NCBI RefSeq assembly: GCF_030730945.1
Contig: NZ_JAVAMS010000002.1
Span: 248,001 to 312,000, forward strand
DNA: 64,000 nucleotides
DNA from: Aurantiacibacter poecillastricola
Lineage (GTDB): Bacteria; Pseudomonadota; Alphaproteobacteria; Sphingomonadales; Sphingomonadaceae
Reading direction: 5' to 3'
Under the pieces are notes generated by a model. It saw only the letters and a program-made list of their open reading frames with translations. It was not told the DNA's origin and ran no database searches. Position 1 is the stretch's first letter, and each line of letters starts with the position of its first letter. Position numbers and translations under genes: made by a program. Shown piece after piece: positions 40,636-50,013 of this stretch.

Positions 40636-42069
40636 TCAGGCGTCCTTGAAGCCTACGCCAGTGCTGGCGCGGGGCTGTTCCACCTCGGTGCTGGTGACCG
40701 GATAGGCGCAATAATCCGCCGCGTAATAGGCTGCCGGCCGGTGATTGCCGGAAAGCCCGATCCCACCAAAGGGCGCGGCGCTGGAGGCGCCGTTGGTTGG
40801 CCGGTTCCAGTTCACGATACCCGCCCGGATATTCGCCCAGAAGCGATTGTACTGCTGCGGGGTCCCGCCGACGAGCGAGGCCGAAAGGCCGAAGCGGGTG
40901 TTGTTCGCCTCGGCAATCGCTTCGTCGAAATCGTCCGCCTTGATGACCTGCAACAGCGGACCGAACAGTTCGACATCCGGGCGGTCGTTCAATGCCGTCA
41001 CGTCGATGATTGCAGGGGAGAGGAAGGGCCTTTCATCCTGCGGGCGGCGCAAGTGGCTGATGGCCTTGCCGCCGTTGGAGAGCAGGTAGAGAAAGCTCTC
41101 TGTCAGGTGGTCGGCCGTCGCATTGTCGATCACCGGTCCCATGAATGGCTGCGGCTCGTCGAACGGGGCACCGACGATGATACGGTCCGCCAGCGACTTC
41201 ACCGCGCCGACAACCTCGTCATACATCGTGGATTTCACGATCAGCCGCCGCGCCGCGGTGCATCGCTGGCCTGCGGTGGTGAAGGCCGACTGGATGACCA
41301 GTGTCGCTGCGTCGGAGACCTTGGGCGTATCCCACACGACGATGGGATTGTTGCCGCCCATTTCCAGCGCGACGATCTTGTTCGGCTCGGTCGCAAGCTT
41401 GCGATTGATGGCGATGCCCACCTGCGCCGATCCGGTGAAGAGCACCCCATCCACCCCGCGATGCGCAACCAGGTCCTTGCCCTCGTCCGGACCGCCGATG
41501 AGAAGCTGCACCAGCGCGGAGGGAATACCGGCCTTGGCGAAATAGCTCAGCAGCCGCTCGCCCACCGCCGGGGTCTTTTCGGAAGGCTTGAAAATGATCG
41601 CATTGCCCGCGATCAACGCCGGTACGATATGGCCATTGGGCAAGTGGGCCGGGAAGTTGTAAGGGCCGAGCACCGCCATCACGCCATGCGGCTTGTGGCG
41701 CAGGGCAGCAACACCCTGCAGGGCGCTGTCGAGCTTGCGCTGCCCGGTGCGGTCCGCATAGGCCTGCACCGAGATATCGACCTTGGCGATCACCGCCTGC
41801 ACCTCGGTCTTGGCTTCCCACAGCGGCTTGCCCGTTTCCCGAGCGATCAGCTCGGCGAAATTGTCTTGGTCCTTGCGCACTTCGTTGGCAAAGCGGCGGA
41901 CAAGCTCGATCCGCTTGGTCAGCGGTTCCGCCGCCCAGGCGGGCCAGGCGCGCCGGGCCCGGTCCACCAGCGAATCCACATCGCCATGCTTGCCGCGCCA
42001 GAGTTCGGCTCCGCTCGCAGGTTCGTAAGAGATGATCTCGGCGGTGTGGGTGTCGGCAGTCTGGGACAA
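40636..42069 (-). CDS. astD: Succinylglutamate-semialdehyde dehydrogenase
   Basis: A 477-residue aldehyde dehydrogenase. The NAD region is FTGSAQVG, the catalytic Glu is in ALEMGGNNP, and the catalytic Cys is in TTAGQRCTAARR. GPYNFPAHLPNGHIVPALIAGN and NWNRPTNGASSAAPFGGIGLSGNHRPAA are typical of AstD, which oxidises succinylglutamate semialdehyde in arginine degradation. No other ast gene is nearby, so the pathway must be completed elsewhere or the enzyme serves another semialdehyde. About 170 bases upstream are without a gene. Confidence 0.9.
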   Translation of the reverse strand: MSQTADTHTAEIISYEPASGAELWRGKHGDVDSLVDRARRAWPAWAAEPLTKRIELVRRFANEVRKDQDNFAELIARETGKPLWEAKTEVQAVIAKVDISVQAYADRTGQRKLDSALQGVAALRHKPHGVMAVLGPYNFPAHLPNGHIVPALIAGNAIIFKPSEKTPAVGERLLSYFAKAGIPSALVQLLIGGPDEGKDLVAHRGVDGVLFTGSAQVGIAINRKLATEPNKIVALEMGGNNPIVVWDTPKVSDAATLVIQSAFTTAGQRCTAARRLIVKSTMYDEVVGAVKSLADRIIVGAPFDEPQPFMGPVIDNATADHLTESFLYLLSNGGKAISHLRRPQDERPFLSPAIIDVTALNDRPDVELFGPLLQVIKADDFDEAIAEANNTRFGLSASLVGGTPQQYNRFWANIRAGIVNWNRPTNGASSAAPFGGIGLSGNHRPAAYYAADYCAYPVTSTEVEQPRASTGVGFKDA

Positions 42070-42242
42070 GGGGGCGTGCTCTTCTACTGTATGACGTTGC
42101 GGCGGGTCGTAGCGCTATCGGGCAATGCGCGCAAAAACGCGAGCATCGCCATAGGTGAAAGCACCGCGGCGTGAACTGGTTTCAAGTCTTACCGGATTTG
42201 AGAAGCGAAGGGCAAAAGGTCAACCGCGCGCACAGAACGCCA

Positions 42243-42698
42243 TCAGCAATCGCCAAGCCGCGTCCCGGCAACGTCGAACACCATCGTCGTGGGCCCCATG
42301 CCCATGTCGCCCTGCATCCGCATCGTGCCCTCGTATGTGGTATCGGCATAGGTGCCGTCCATCGTCATGGTCATCGTGCCTGCATCGCTGTTGCACCGGG
42401 CGACGCCGCGCATCGTGCCTGCGCTCATGTCGAACTCGGTATACTCGCACTCTCCATCGCTTTCCGCGAACAGGCGTTCGGGCGCGTTGTCGAGGTCTTC
42501 CTGCGTCACGCAGCTCCGATTGGTCATGCCTTCGCCGCCAAGCATCTGCCGCATCATGTCGGCAACCTGTGGCGGCATGTCGGCGGGGACCTCTATGTCG
42601 ACCATGCGGCTCGTGCTTTCCCAATTGCCCGGCTCGATGGCGAGGGCCGAGGTGGCGATGCCGATGGTGGCCAGGCCAGCTAGGGCGAGTTTACGCAT
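42243..42698 (-). CDS. DUF3617 exported protein
   Basis: A 151-residue protein with a signal peptide (KLALAGLATIGIATSALA) and the DUF3617 pattern: EPGNWESTSRMVDIEVP, a CVTQEDLDN segment, CEYTEFDMSAGTMRGVARC and TYADTTYEGTMRMQGDMG. Cysteines are paired and probably oxidised in the periplasm. It is very rich in Met (14). Function unknown. AAGGA precedes the ATG at 42698; the frame is open far upstream but antisense to other genes. It lies 77 bases after selO on the same strand. Confidence 0.82.
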   Translation of the reverse strand: MRKLALAGLATIGIATSALAIEPGNWESTSRMVDIEVPADMPPQVADMMRQMLGGEGMTNRSCVTQEDLDNAPERLFAESDGECEYTEFDMSAGTMRGVARCNSDAGTMTMTMDGTYADTTYEGTMRMQGDMGMGPTTMVFDVAGTRLGDC

Positions 42699-42775
42699 CT
42701 TGCGTCCTTCCCTGTCGTGTCCCTTTACGAGACCCCCGATAGCAGCTTTCCGCCGCAGAAGCAGCCTTGCCCCCT

Positions 42776-44173
42776 CTATCGGTGTGCAGGGGGCGAGGGC
42801 GGCTCGCCAAGCGCCTCGCCCATTCGGCGGATACGGGCGACCTTGTCTCCGAGCGGCGCCCAGTCGTCGCGCTGATCGATGGCGGACCAGATTGTCTCCA
42901 CCTCGTCGATCAGCATCGTCTCTGGCTGTCCGTCGGACCAGTAATCGTGCGAGCTGCCGAGCGACTTGTGGTCCTTCAGTGCCTCGGCAAGATCGCCCTC
43001 GGCACCGCGTCCGCCGCGGCGGCTGTAGAAGAAGTCGTCCGGGCCTATCTTGCCCTCGCGCATGGCGATCTCGGCAGCGGAAATGACCCTGGCATCGTCT
43101 TCCAGCCCGCGCGGCTCGAAACCCAGCCGCCACATGAAACGGCGCGCCATGGCCTCGTGATAAAGCGTGCCGAAACGTTCGAGCGCGGCCACCAGTGGCT
43201 CTGCCTCCACCAGCGGGCGCAGGGAAATGGCGAACTGGCCGAGGTTCCAGCGTATCGCCTCCGGCTGGCGGCCGAAGGCGTAGAGGCCGGTCTGGTCGAA
43301 ATAGGCCGCGGTAAAGCCCGGGTCCCATGTCGGCAGCCAGCGCCAGGGGCCGTAATCGAAGCTCTCGCCGGTGATGTTCATGTTGTCGGTGTTGAGCACG
43401 CCGTGAACGAAACCTGCCACCATGTAGCTGGCGGCAAGGTCTGCCAGCCGCTCCGTCACCTGGTGCATCAGCTGGATGGCGGGCTCCTCGCGTCCCGGCG
43501 CGTCCTCCGGCGGGGGCGGGCCGGGATAGACGTGCAGGGCATAGTCGACGAGGCGGGCAAGATGATCCTTCTCCTCGAACGCCATCAGCCGCTGGAAACT
43601 GCCGATGCGGATATGGCCATGGCTCAGCCGCACCATCACGGCGGATCGGGTGGGCGAGGGCTCGTCCCCGCGCTCCAGTGCTTCGCCGGTTTCGATGATG
43701 GAGAAGGTCTTGGAGGTGTTCGCGCCCAGCGCCTCCAGCATCTCGGTCGCCAGGATCTCGCGCACCCCGCCTTTCAGCGTAAGCCGCCCGTCTGCCGTGC
43801 GGCTGTATGGCGTGGTGCCGCTGCCTTTTGTGCCGAGATCGAGCAGGCGACCCTTGGCATCGCGCATCTGGGCGAACAGGAAGCCGCGTCCATCGCCGAT
43901 CTCGGGATTGTACACGCGGAACTGGTGGCCGTGATAGCGCAGGGCGAGCGGCTGGGGGAGGTTGCCGGGCAACGGCTCGAACCGCCCGAAATGGCGCAGC
44001 CAGTCTTCGTCGGACAGGCTATCGAGGCCCACGGCTGCGTCCCAGCGGCGATTGCGGAAGCGCAACTCGGTTTGCGGAAAGTCTGCGGCAGTCACGGGAT
44101 CGGCCAGGAAATCGGCCACCTCCCGGATTTGCGGATCGGGCTTGTATTCAGCCGGTTGCGGAACGCGATGCAT
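42776..44173 (-). CDS. selO: Protein adenylyltransferase SelO (YdiU)
   Basis: A 465-residue pseudokinase-fold enzyme. SelO attaches AMP to protein hydroxyls, including redox proteins. The ATP site is visible: DLGTKGSGTTPYSR for the glycine loop, LKGGVREILATEML, SHGHIRIGSFQ, HGVLNTDNMNITGESFDYGPW with the catalytic Asn and metal-binding Asp. A TTG at 44209 is in frame, but the ATG at 44173 (MHRVPQPAEY) gives a more usual N-terminus. The last ~20 residues lack the Cys of selenoprotein forms. It is divergent from the hydrolase-glycosyltransferase pair. Confidence 0.9.
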   Translation of the reverse strand: MHRVPQPAEYKPDPQIREVADFLADPVTAADFPQTELRFRNRRWDAAVGLDSLSDEDWLRHFGRFEPLPGNLPQPLALRYHGHQFRVYNPEIGDGRGFLFAQMRDAKGRLLDLGTKGSGTTPYSRTADGRLTLKGGVREILATEMLEALGANTSKTFSIIETGEALERGDEPSPTRSAVMVRLSHGHIRIGSFQRLMAFEEKDHLARLVDYALHVYPGPPPPEDAPGREEPAIQLMHQVTERLADLAASYMVAGFVHGVLNTDNMNITGESFDYGPWRWLPTWDPGFTAAYFDQTGLYAFGRQPEAIRWNLGQFAISLRPLVEAEPLVAALERFGTLYHEAMARRFMWRLGFEPRGLEDDARVISAAEIAMREGKIGPDDFFYSRRGGRGAEGDLAEALKDHKSLGSSHDYWSDGQPETMLIDEVETIWSAIDQRDDWAPLGDKVARIRRMGEALGEPPSPPAHR

Positions 44174-44235
44174 CCATCCATTAGTGGCCCTTCGGATCGC
44201 CGCCCGCAAGGCGCGCGAGGCATAAGGGGCAAGAC

Positions 44236-45114
44236 TTGAGCGACACGGCCTACACTCTGGGCACCTGGAAAAGCGGCGATGGGCTGACGCTGCGCTATCG
44301 CGATTATCCGGGGCGGGAGGACCGCCCGCCGATCCTGTGCATCCCCGGGCTCACCCGCAATGCGCGCGATTTCGAGCCACTGGCGGAAGCCTTCTCCGGC
44401 GAATGGCGCGTGCGGTGCCCCGACCTTCGCGGGCGCGGCGAGAGCGACTATGCCAAGGATCCGGGCAGCTACACCCCGGCGCACTACCTAGAGGACATCG
44501 AAGCGCTGATCGCGCAAGCCTCACTGGGGAAGGTGGTCGCCATCGGCACGTCGCTGGGCGGGATCATCACCATGCTGCTGGCCGGCGCCGATCCGGAGCG
44601 GCTGGCGGGCGCCGTGATCAACGATATCGGGCCGGTGATCGAGGAGGACGGGCTGGAACGTATCCGCGACTATGTGGGGCAGGGCCGCAGTTATCCCACC
44701 TGGATGCACGCCGCCTGGGCGCTGCGCGATTCGTCCAGCTACATCTACCCCGCTTTCGAGACTGGCGACTGGCTGCGCTATGCCAAGCGGCTGATGTGCG
44801 TATCCTCGGGCGGGCGCATCACGTTCGACTACGACATGAAGATCGCCGAACCCTTCGGCCAGCCCGGAGAGGACATGACCTACGACCTCTGGCCATCCCT
44901 GCGCAAACTCGCGGGCCGCCCGGCACTGGCGCTGCGCGGAGAACTCTCCGACCTGCTATCCGACAGCACCTTCCGCCGCATGGGCGAGGAGGTGGAGGGG
45001 ATGGAGCTCGTCACCGTACCAGGCGTCGGCCACGCGCCCACGCTGGAAGAGCCCGTGGCGCTGGACGCCATCGCCCGCCTGCTGGGCCGGGTCGCGCAAG
45101 GGAGCGCGGCATGA
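44236..45114 (+). CDS. Alpha/beta hydrolase
   Basis: A 292-residue alpha/beta hydrolase. Strand 3 with oxyanion hole is LCIPGLTRNARDFEPLA, the nucleophile elbow is GTSLGG, and the late catalytic His is in VPGVGHAPTLEEP. The Asp candidate is in ALRGELSDLLS. The start is TTG 44236 (TTGAGC) with AAGGGG ahead; no ATG is near. The substrate is unknown. It is coupled to the glycosyltransferase by ATGA. Confidence 0.8.
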   Translation: MSDTAYTLGTWKSGDGLTLRYRDYPGREDRPPILCIPGLTRNARDFEPLAEAFSGEWRVRCPDLRGRGESDYAKDPGSYTPAHYLEDIEALIAQASLGKVVAIGTSLGGIITMLLAGADPERLAGAVINDIGPVIEEDGLERIRDYVGQGRSYPTWMHAAWALRDSSSYIYPAFETGDWLRYAKRLMCVSSGGRITFDYDMKIAEPFGQPGEDMTYDLWPSLRKLAGRPALALRGELSDLLSDSTFRRMGEEVEGMELVTVPGVGHAPTLEEPVALDAIARLLGRVAQGSAA

Positions 45115-46250
45115 GCAAGACGCCGAAGATACTCCATCTGCATTCCACTTTCGATGCGGGCGGCAAGGAACTGCGCAATGTCCGCCTCATCAACGAATGG
45201 GGCCGGGAGGTGGACCACGCCATCGTCTCCGGCGATCTCGACAAGCGCGGCGCGGCGGCGATGCTGGGCAAGAAGCCGCGCGTTTCGTGGCCCAAGTTTC
45301 CGCCCCTGAAGGGCAAGCCAACGCCGGGAAGGCTCTCGGCGCTGGCCAAGGCGATGGCGGGTTACGACCTCATCTGCACATACAACTGGGGCGCGATGGA
45401 TGCGGTGATGGCGCACACCGTCTTTGCCGATGCGTTCAAGCTGCCCCCGCTCGTCCATCACGAGGACGGCTTCAACGAGGACGAGGCGAAGCGCCTGAAG
45501 CGGCGGCGCAACTGGTATCGCAAGATCGCGCTGGGGCGCACGGCGGCGCTGGTGGTGCCCTCCGCCACGCTGGAGGACATCGCTCTCAACAGGTGGGACC
45601 AGCCGCGCACCCGCGTGCGGCGCATCCCCAACGGCATCGACACCCGCGCCTTCGCCGCGCCGCCCAAGCGCGACATCCTGCCCGGACTCATCAAGCACAG
45701 GGACGAGTTCTGGATCGGCACGCTGGCGGGCCTGCGCGAGGTTAAGCAGCTCGACGTGCTGGTGCGCGCGATGGATCGCCTGCCGCTGGAATGGCAGCTG
45801 GTGGTCGCGGGCGAGGGGCCGGAACGCGCTGCGCTGGAAGCGGAGGCGGAGCGGCTGGGGCTGGAGGACAGGGTGCATTTCCCCGGCTTCGTCGACCAGC
45901 CCGCCAAGCTTGTCGGCCTGTTCGATATCTTCGCGCTGTCCAGCGCGTCCGAACAATTCCCGATCTCGGTGGTGGAAGCGATGGCGGCAGGCCTGCCGGT
46001 GGTGGCGCCGCGCGTGGGCGACATCGGCGCAATGGTGTCGAGCGACAACGGCCCGCTGCTGGTGGAGCCGGGCGACGAGGCGGCGCTGGCGAAATCGCTC
46101 GGTCGGCTGGCGAACGACCCGGCGGGGCGGGAGCGCATTGGCAAGGCCAACCGCGAGAAGGCCCGCGAGGAATTCGACGAGCGACGCATGATCGAACGGT
46201 ATCGCTCGCTCTACTGGGGCTTGATGGACAAGTACCCGCAAACACGCTGA
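45111..46250 (+). CDS. GT4-type glycosyltransferase
   Basis: A 379-residue GT-B glycosyltransferase. The N-domain starts ILHLHSTFDAGGKELR, the linker has RIPNGIDTRAFAAP, the C-domain has IGTLAGLREVKQLDVLVRA, and the donor site is SSASEQFPISVVEAMAAGLPVVA with the E-x7-E motif. Enzymes of this kind retain configuration and usually add a sugar to lipid or polysaccharide acceptors. ATG 45111 overlaps the hydrolase stop. The longer open frame upstream is antisense-free but is the wrong frame of the hydrolase gene. Confidence 0.9.
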   Translation: MSKTPKILHLHSTFDAGGKELRNVRLINEWGREVDHAIVSGDLDKRGAAAMLGKKPRVSWPKFPPLKGKPTPGRLSALAKAMAGYDLICTYNWGAMDAVMAHTVFADAFKLPPLVHHEDGFNEDEAKRLKRRRNWYRKIALGRTAALVVPSATLEDIALNRWDQPRTRVRRIPNGIDTRAFAAPPKRDILPGLIKHRDEFWIGTLAGLREVKQLDVLVRAMDRLPLEWQLVVAGEGPERAALEAEAERLGLEDRVHFPGFVDQPAKLVGLFDIFALSSASEQFPISVVEAMAAGLPVVAPRVGDIGAMVSSDNGPLLVEPGDEAALAKSLGRLANDPAGRERIGKANREKAREEFDERRMIERYRSLYWGLMDKYPQTR

Positions 46251-46281
46251 AACCGCCGCAGTCAGGGCTTCATCGGCGGTT
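46251..46281 (+). terminator. Hairpin after the glycosyltransferase, no T-run
   Basis: AACCGCCG (46251-46258) pairs perfectly with CGGCGGTT (46274-46281). Without a T-run it is not a proven terminator, but its place right after the stop codon fits transcript-end protection. Confidence 0.3.
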
Positions 46282-46410
46282 CACCCCCGAACGGACAATC
46301 CGGCACGGCGATACGAAGGGCGGGGACACGGGGTCCTTCCGCAATTGAAATGCCTGCCTCATCCGTTAAAGAGCGCGGCCAGATATTCACACGTTAACGA
46401 TTGCTCAGAA

Positions 46411-47202
46411 GTGGCCAGAGAACCCAAAAACGCCAACCCGCCCGCGAAAGCCGTCAAGCACAAGGATGCAGAGCAGGAAATGCTCATGCGCGAGGTAGAC
46501 GAGGCTGTCCGCCAGGACGAGGTCACGACCTTTGCGAAGAAATACGGATGGCCGCTCGGCATCGCCTTCGTGGTGGCCATGCTCGCTTTCGGTGGTTTCC
46601 TGCTGTGGCAGGACAGTAGCGAGGGCGAGCTGGAAGCCCAGTCGAACGAACTGATTCAGGCGATCGACGAGCTCGAAGCGGGCAATACCGGTGTCGCAGA
46701 CGAGGAGCTGGCCGCCATCGCGCAGGGCGAAGGCGGCGTCGCTGCCATGGCCACGATGCTGCGCGGCGGGATCGCTGCAGAGGCGGGCAACGCGCAGGCA
46801 GCCGCAGCCTTTTATGACGAGGTTGCCGCCAACGAAGACCTACCTGCCGAACTGCGCGATGTTGCCGCGATCCGCTCTGTCACCGTGCAGTACGACGATC
46901 TGGAGCCGCAGCAGGTGATCGACCGCATCGGCCCGCTCGCGGTGCCGGACAACCCCTATTACGGCAGTGCGGGCGAACTCGTCGCCCATGCCTATCTGGC
47001 CCTGGGCCGCACGGAAGAAGCGGGTGCGCTGCTGGCAGAGCTTGCCCGCAGCGACGAAGTGCCGCCTTCAATCCAGTCCCGCACGCAGCGGCTGGTGGGA
47101 ACGCTCGGTATCGACACGATCGACGATGTCGACGAGCTGCTCTCGCAAATGGCCGGCGAAGGCGCCCAGCGCGGCGGACCTGCCGTGGAGCTGGCCGAAT
47201 GA
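46411..47202 (+). CDS. YfgM-like TPR membrane protein
   Basis: A 263-residue protein. A charged N-terminal part contains LMREVDEAVRQDEVTTFAKKYG, then one membrane helix (PLGIAFVVAMLAFGGFLLW), then TPR-like helix pairs in the periplasm. This fits YfgM (TPR_21), an inner-membrane partner of periplasmic chaperones, and YfgM lies before bamB in many proteobacteria as here. The start is uncertain: GTG 46411 (MAREPKNANPP) has a weak ribosome site. It overlaps bamB as ATGA. Confidence 0.78.
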   Translation: MAREPKNANPPAKAVKHKDAEQEMLMREVDEAVRQDEVTTFAKKYGWPLGIAFVVAMLAFGGFLLWQDSSEGELEAQSNELIQAIDELEAGNTGVADEELAAIAQGEGGVAAMATMLRGGIAAEAGNAQAAAAFYDEVAANEDLPAELRDVAAIRSVTVQYDDLEPQQVIDRIGPLAVPDNPYYGSAGELVAHAYLALGRTEEAGALLAELARSDEVPPSIQSRTQRLVGTLGIDTIDDVDELLSQMAGEGAQRGGPAVELAE

Positions 47203-48581
47203 CAGCGAAAGTGATGACGATGACGAATGCGCGCCGCAAGGCGACCCGAATCGCAAATCCCCTCTTGGCCTCGGCGCTGGCGCTGGCGCTGTCCGGATGC
47301 GCCGGCGGCCTGTTCGGCGGCGGGGGAGACGATGATGACGATACCCCCACCGTGGGCAATCGCATCCCCATCCTCTCGCGCATCGCTACCGATGTCTCCG
47401 CGGATCCCGCGCTGGCGGATGTTACCGTGGTCGTGCCTCCTGCGCAGACAAATGACAGCTGGCCGCAAGCCGGCGGCAACGCCGCCAAGGTTCCGGGCCA
47501 TGTCACGCTGGCAAACAATCCCTCGCGCGTGTGGAACGCTAGTATTGCGGGCACCACGAACACCCGCCGTCTGGCTGCGGCGCCAGTCGTGGGCGAGGGC
47601 AAGCTCTTCGCGGTCGATACGGATGCCGTGATCCACGCCTTCGATGCCGATACCGGTGCGCGGCTGTGGCGGCACGAGATCCGCGTCAGCGGCGACCTCG
47701 AGGATGCAACCTTCGGCGGCGGCGCGGCGTATGACGACGGCCGTGTCTATACCACCAACGGGGTGGGCGACGTGGTGGCGCTCGATGCCGATACGGGCGA
47801 ACAGCTCTGGCGCGTGAAGCCCGCCGGTCCGCTGCGCGGCGCACCGACGGTCGCATTCAACGAAGTCTTCGTGATGACGCAGGACAACCAGGTCTTCGCG
47901 CTCGGCACGGACGATGGCGAGATCGTCTGGCAGCGCGCGGCGGCCTCTGGCCAGTCGGGCGTGTTCGGCGTAGCCGCTCCCGCCGCGGGGCAGGGCACGG
48001 TGGTGGCCGGGTTCTCCTCGGGCGAATTGGTGGCCTATCGCTACGAGAATGGCCGCGAACTGTGGTCGGACGCGCTGGCACGCACCTCGATCAGCACGCA
48101 GGTCGGCACTTTGACCGACGTGGATGCGGACCCCATCATCGACCAGGGCCGTGTCTTTGCACTGGGCCAGGGCGGGCGCATGGCGGCCTACCAGCTTCTT
48201 ACCGGGCAGCGCATCTGGGAACTCACCCTGGCGGGCATTTCCACGCCAACCGTGGTGGGTGAGTGGGTGTTCACCCTCACCGACGATGCTCAACTCCTCG
48301 CCATCCAGCGCAACACCGGGCGCATCCGCTGGCTCACTCAGCTGGAGCGCTGGCGCGACGCCGAAGACCGGGAAGGCCCGATCTTCTGGACCGGCCCGGT
48401 GCTTGCCAGCGGCCGCCTGTGGATCGCCAGCAGCCGTGGCTATGTGAAGAGCGTCGACGTGACGGACGGCAGCGTGAGCGATTTCACCCGCCTCGACGAT
48501 GGCGTGTCGCTGCCCCCGGTGGTGGCGAACAACATGCTCTACATCATGGACGATAGCGGCGAGATCCACGCCTGGCGCTGA
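47199..48581 (+). CDS. bamB: Outer-membrane assembly lipoprotein BamB
   Basis: A 460-residue lipoprotein; the signal ends in ALSGC. The rest is a beta-propeller of PQQ-like repeats (ADTGARLWRHEIR, ADTGEQLWRVKP, TDDGEIVWQRAA, NTGRIRWLTQLERW). BamB helps BamA insert barrel proteins into the outer membrane. An Asp-rich stretch (GDDDDDTP) follows the lipid anchor, which is unusual. The ATG at 47199 overlaps the TPR gene; ATG 47214 or 47220 would make a shorter signal. der, which commonly follows bamB, is not here. Confidence 0.9.
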   Translation: MTAKVMTMTNARRKATRIANPLLASALALALSGCAGGLFGGGGDDDDDTPTVGNRIPILSRIATDVSADPALADVTVVVPPAQTNDSWPQAGGNAAKVPGHVTLANNPSRVWNASIAGTTNTRRLAAAPVVGEGKLFAVDTDAVIHAFDADTGARLWRHEIRVSGDLEDATFGGGAAYDDGRVYTTNGVGDVVALDADTGEQLWRVKPAGPLRGAPTVAFNEVFVMTQDNQVFALGTDDGEIVWQRAAASGQSGVFGVAAPAAGQGTVVAGFSSGELVAYRYENGRELWSDALARTSISTQVGTLTDVDADPIIDQGRVFALGQGGRMAAYQLLTGQRIWELTLAGISTPTVVGEWVFTLTDDAQLLAIQRNTGRIRWLTQLERWRDAEDREGPIFWTGPVLASGRLWIASSRGYVKSVDVTDGSVSDFTRLDDGVSLPPVVANNMLYIMDDSGEIHAWR

Positions 48582-48651
48582 GTTTGCAGCACGGGCAGTG
48601 AAGCGAAGGACGTTACCTGCCCCTTAACCCTTCTCGCCTATCGCGCAGGCG

Positions 48652-50007
48652 ATGAGTGCGCATGAGCAGACGAGACGGCTTCCGGCCAGCGACGTATCCC
48701 CCTGGGTGGGCGTCGTCGGCCTCGTCACGCTGCTCTCCTTCATCCTTTTCGCGCGCAGCTGGCCCGACATCTGTGCATATTTCGGCTGGCCTCATGATCG
48801 CGGACGACTGTCCGGCCCCCACGCCGCGCTCACCGCGATGGTTATCACTGGCCTTGCCATGGCGGCATGGTCGGTGCTGGTGGAGAAGGTCCACCGCAAC
48901 CCCTCCACCGGCATAGACTGGTCGCGCCGCCGCCCGGTGGCCGATGTGCTCGACATCTCGATCACCAAGCTTGCCGGGCTGTGGGCGACATGGTTCGTGA
49001 TCGGCGCGCTCTACATGCTGGGCCGCTGGTACTGGGAGGGCAACTACCTCTTCGCCATGCAGGTGATCGGCTGGGCGATCGTGCCGATGTTCGTGCTTTC
49101 GGTGCCCTATGTCATCTGGCTCGACCGCGTGATGGTGAACCCGAAAGACCATTGCTGGCACTTCGGCGCCATGCTCGTCGGGCGAGAGGAATGGGACGGA
49201 GAGCAGGTCAAGAAGCACTGGCGCGGCTGGCTCATCAAGGGCTTCTTCAGCGCCTTCATGATCGGCATCCTGCCCCCCGGCTTCGCCGCCGTGGTGGAAG
49301 CCGATGCCAGCGCCATCCTGGGCGACCCGGTGGGCCTCGGCGTGCTCCTGTTCGAGCTGCTCTTCGTGATCGACGTGCAGATAGGTACGGTCGGCTACCT
49401 CCTCACCCTGCGCCCGCTCGACGCGCATATCCGCAGCGGCAACCCGTTCCTCGCCGGCTGGGTTGCGGCGCTGCTTTGCTACCCGCCCTTCGTCTACGCC
49501 TTTATGGGCGAGGGTGGGGTGATTCAGTACGAATACAACACCGCGGACTGGGCTTACTGGTTCAGCGGCTATCCCGCGCTGCTTTACCTGTGGGCGGCGT
49601 GGCTGGTCCTCCTCACCGCGATCTATGCGTGGGCGACTGTGGCCTTTGGCATCCGTTTTTCGAACCTTACCTATCGCGGTGTAATCACCAGCGGTCCCTA
49701 TCGGTTCTCACGTCACCCCGCTTACCTCGCGAAGAACACCTTCTGGTGGTGCTGCTACATGCCCTTCCTCGTCACTAGCGACAGCATGCTTGACGCGGTG
49801 CGCAACACGGTTTTTCTCCTTGCGGTGAACGCGATTTACTACTGGCGCGCCCGCACGGAAGAGGCGCATTTGCTGCTCGAGGATCCGAAATACCGGGAAT
49901 ATTACGACTGGATGGAAGAGCACGGCGCGATCACGTCTCGCCTCGCAAAACTGGTGCGCCGGGCAAACCCGCGTAGGCAGCCGCCGATGCCGGAACCCGC
50001 GGAATAG
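48652..50007 (+). CDS. ICMT-like membrane methyltransferase/reductase family protein
   Basis: A 451-residue membrane protein with about ten hydrophobic segments. The C-terminal part has the isoprenylcysteine-carboxyl-methyltransferase/sterol-reductase signature: ITSGPYRFSRHPAYLAKNTFWW and then RTEEAHLLLEDPKYREYYDWM. ICMT enzymes methylate prenylated or small thiols with SAM, while sterol reductases with the same fold reduce double bonds; the long N-terminal half does not decide this. It contains YVIWLDRVMVNPKDHCWHFGAMLVGREEWD, a polar loop I do not recognise. It starts 70 bases after bamB. Confidence 0.72.
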   Translation: MSAHEQTRRLPASDVSPWVGVVGLVTLLSFILFARSWPDICAYFGWPHDRGRLSGPHAALTAMVITGLAMAAWSVLVEKVHRNPSTGIDWSRRRPVADVLDISITKLAGLWATWFVIGALYMLGRWYWEGNYLFAMQVIGWAIVPMFVLSVPYVIWLDRVMVNPKDHCWHFGAMLVGREEWDGEQVKKHWRGWLIKGFFSAFMIGILPPGFAAVVEADASAILGDPVGLGVLLFELLFVIDVQIGTVGYLLTLRPLDAHIRSGNPFLAGWVAALLCYPPFVYAFMGEGGVIQYEYNTADWAYWFSGYPALLYLWAAWLVLLTAIYAWATVAFGIRFSNLTYRGVITSGPYRFSRHPAYLAKNTFWWCCYMPFLVTSDSMLDAVRNTVFLLAVNAIYYWRARTEEAHLLLEDPKYREYYDWMEEHGAITSRLAKLVRRANPRRQPPMPEPAE

Positions 50008-50013
50008 CAAGCC

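Noticed and set aside
40528..42174. 548-codon plus-strand frame opposite astD
   Set aside because: It starts inside the candidate small RNA and runs through its terminator; the rest is antisense to astD.
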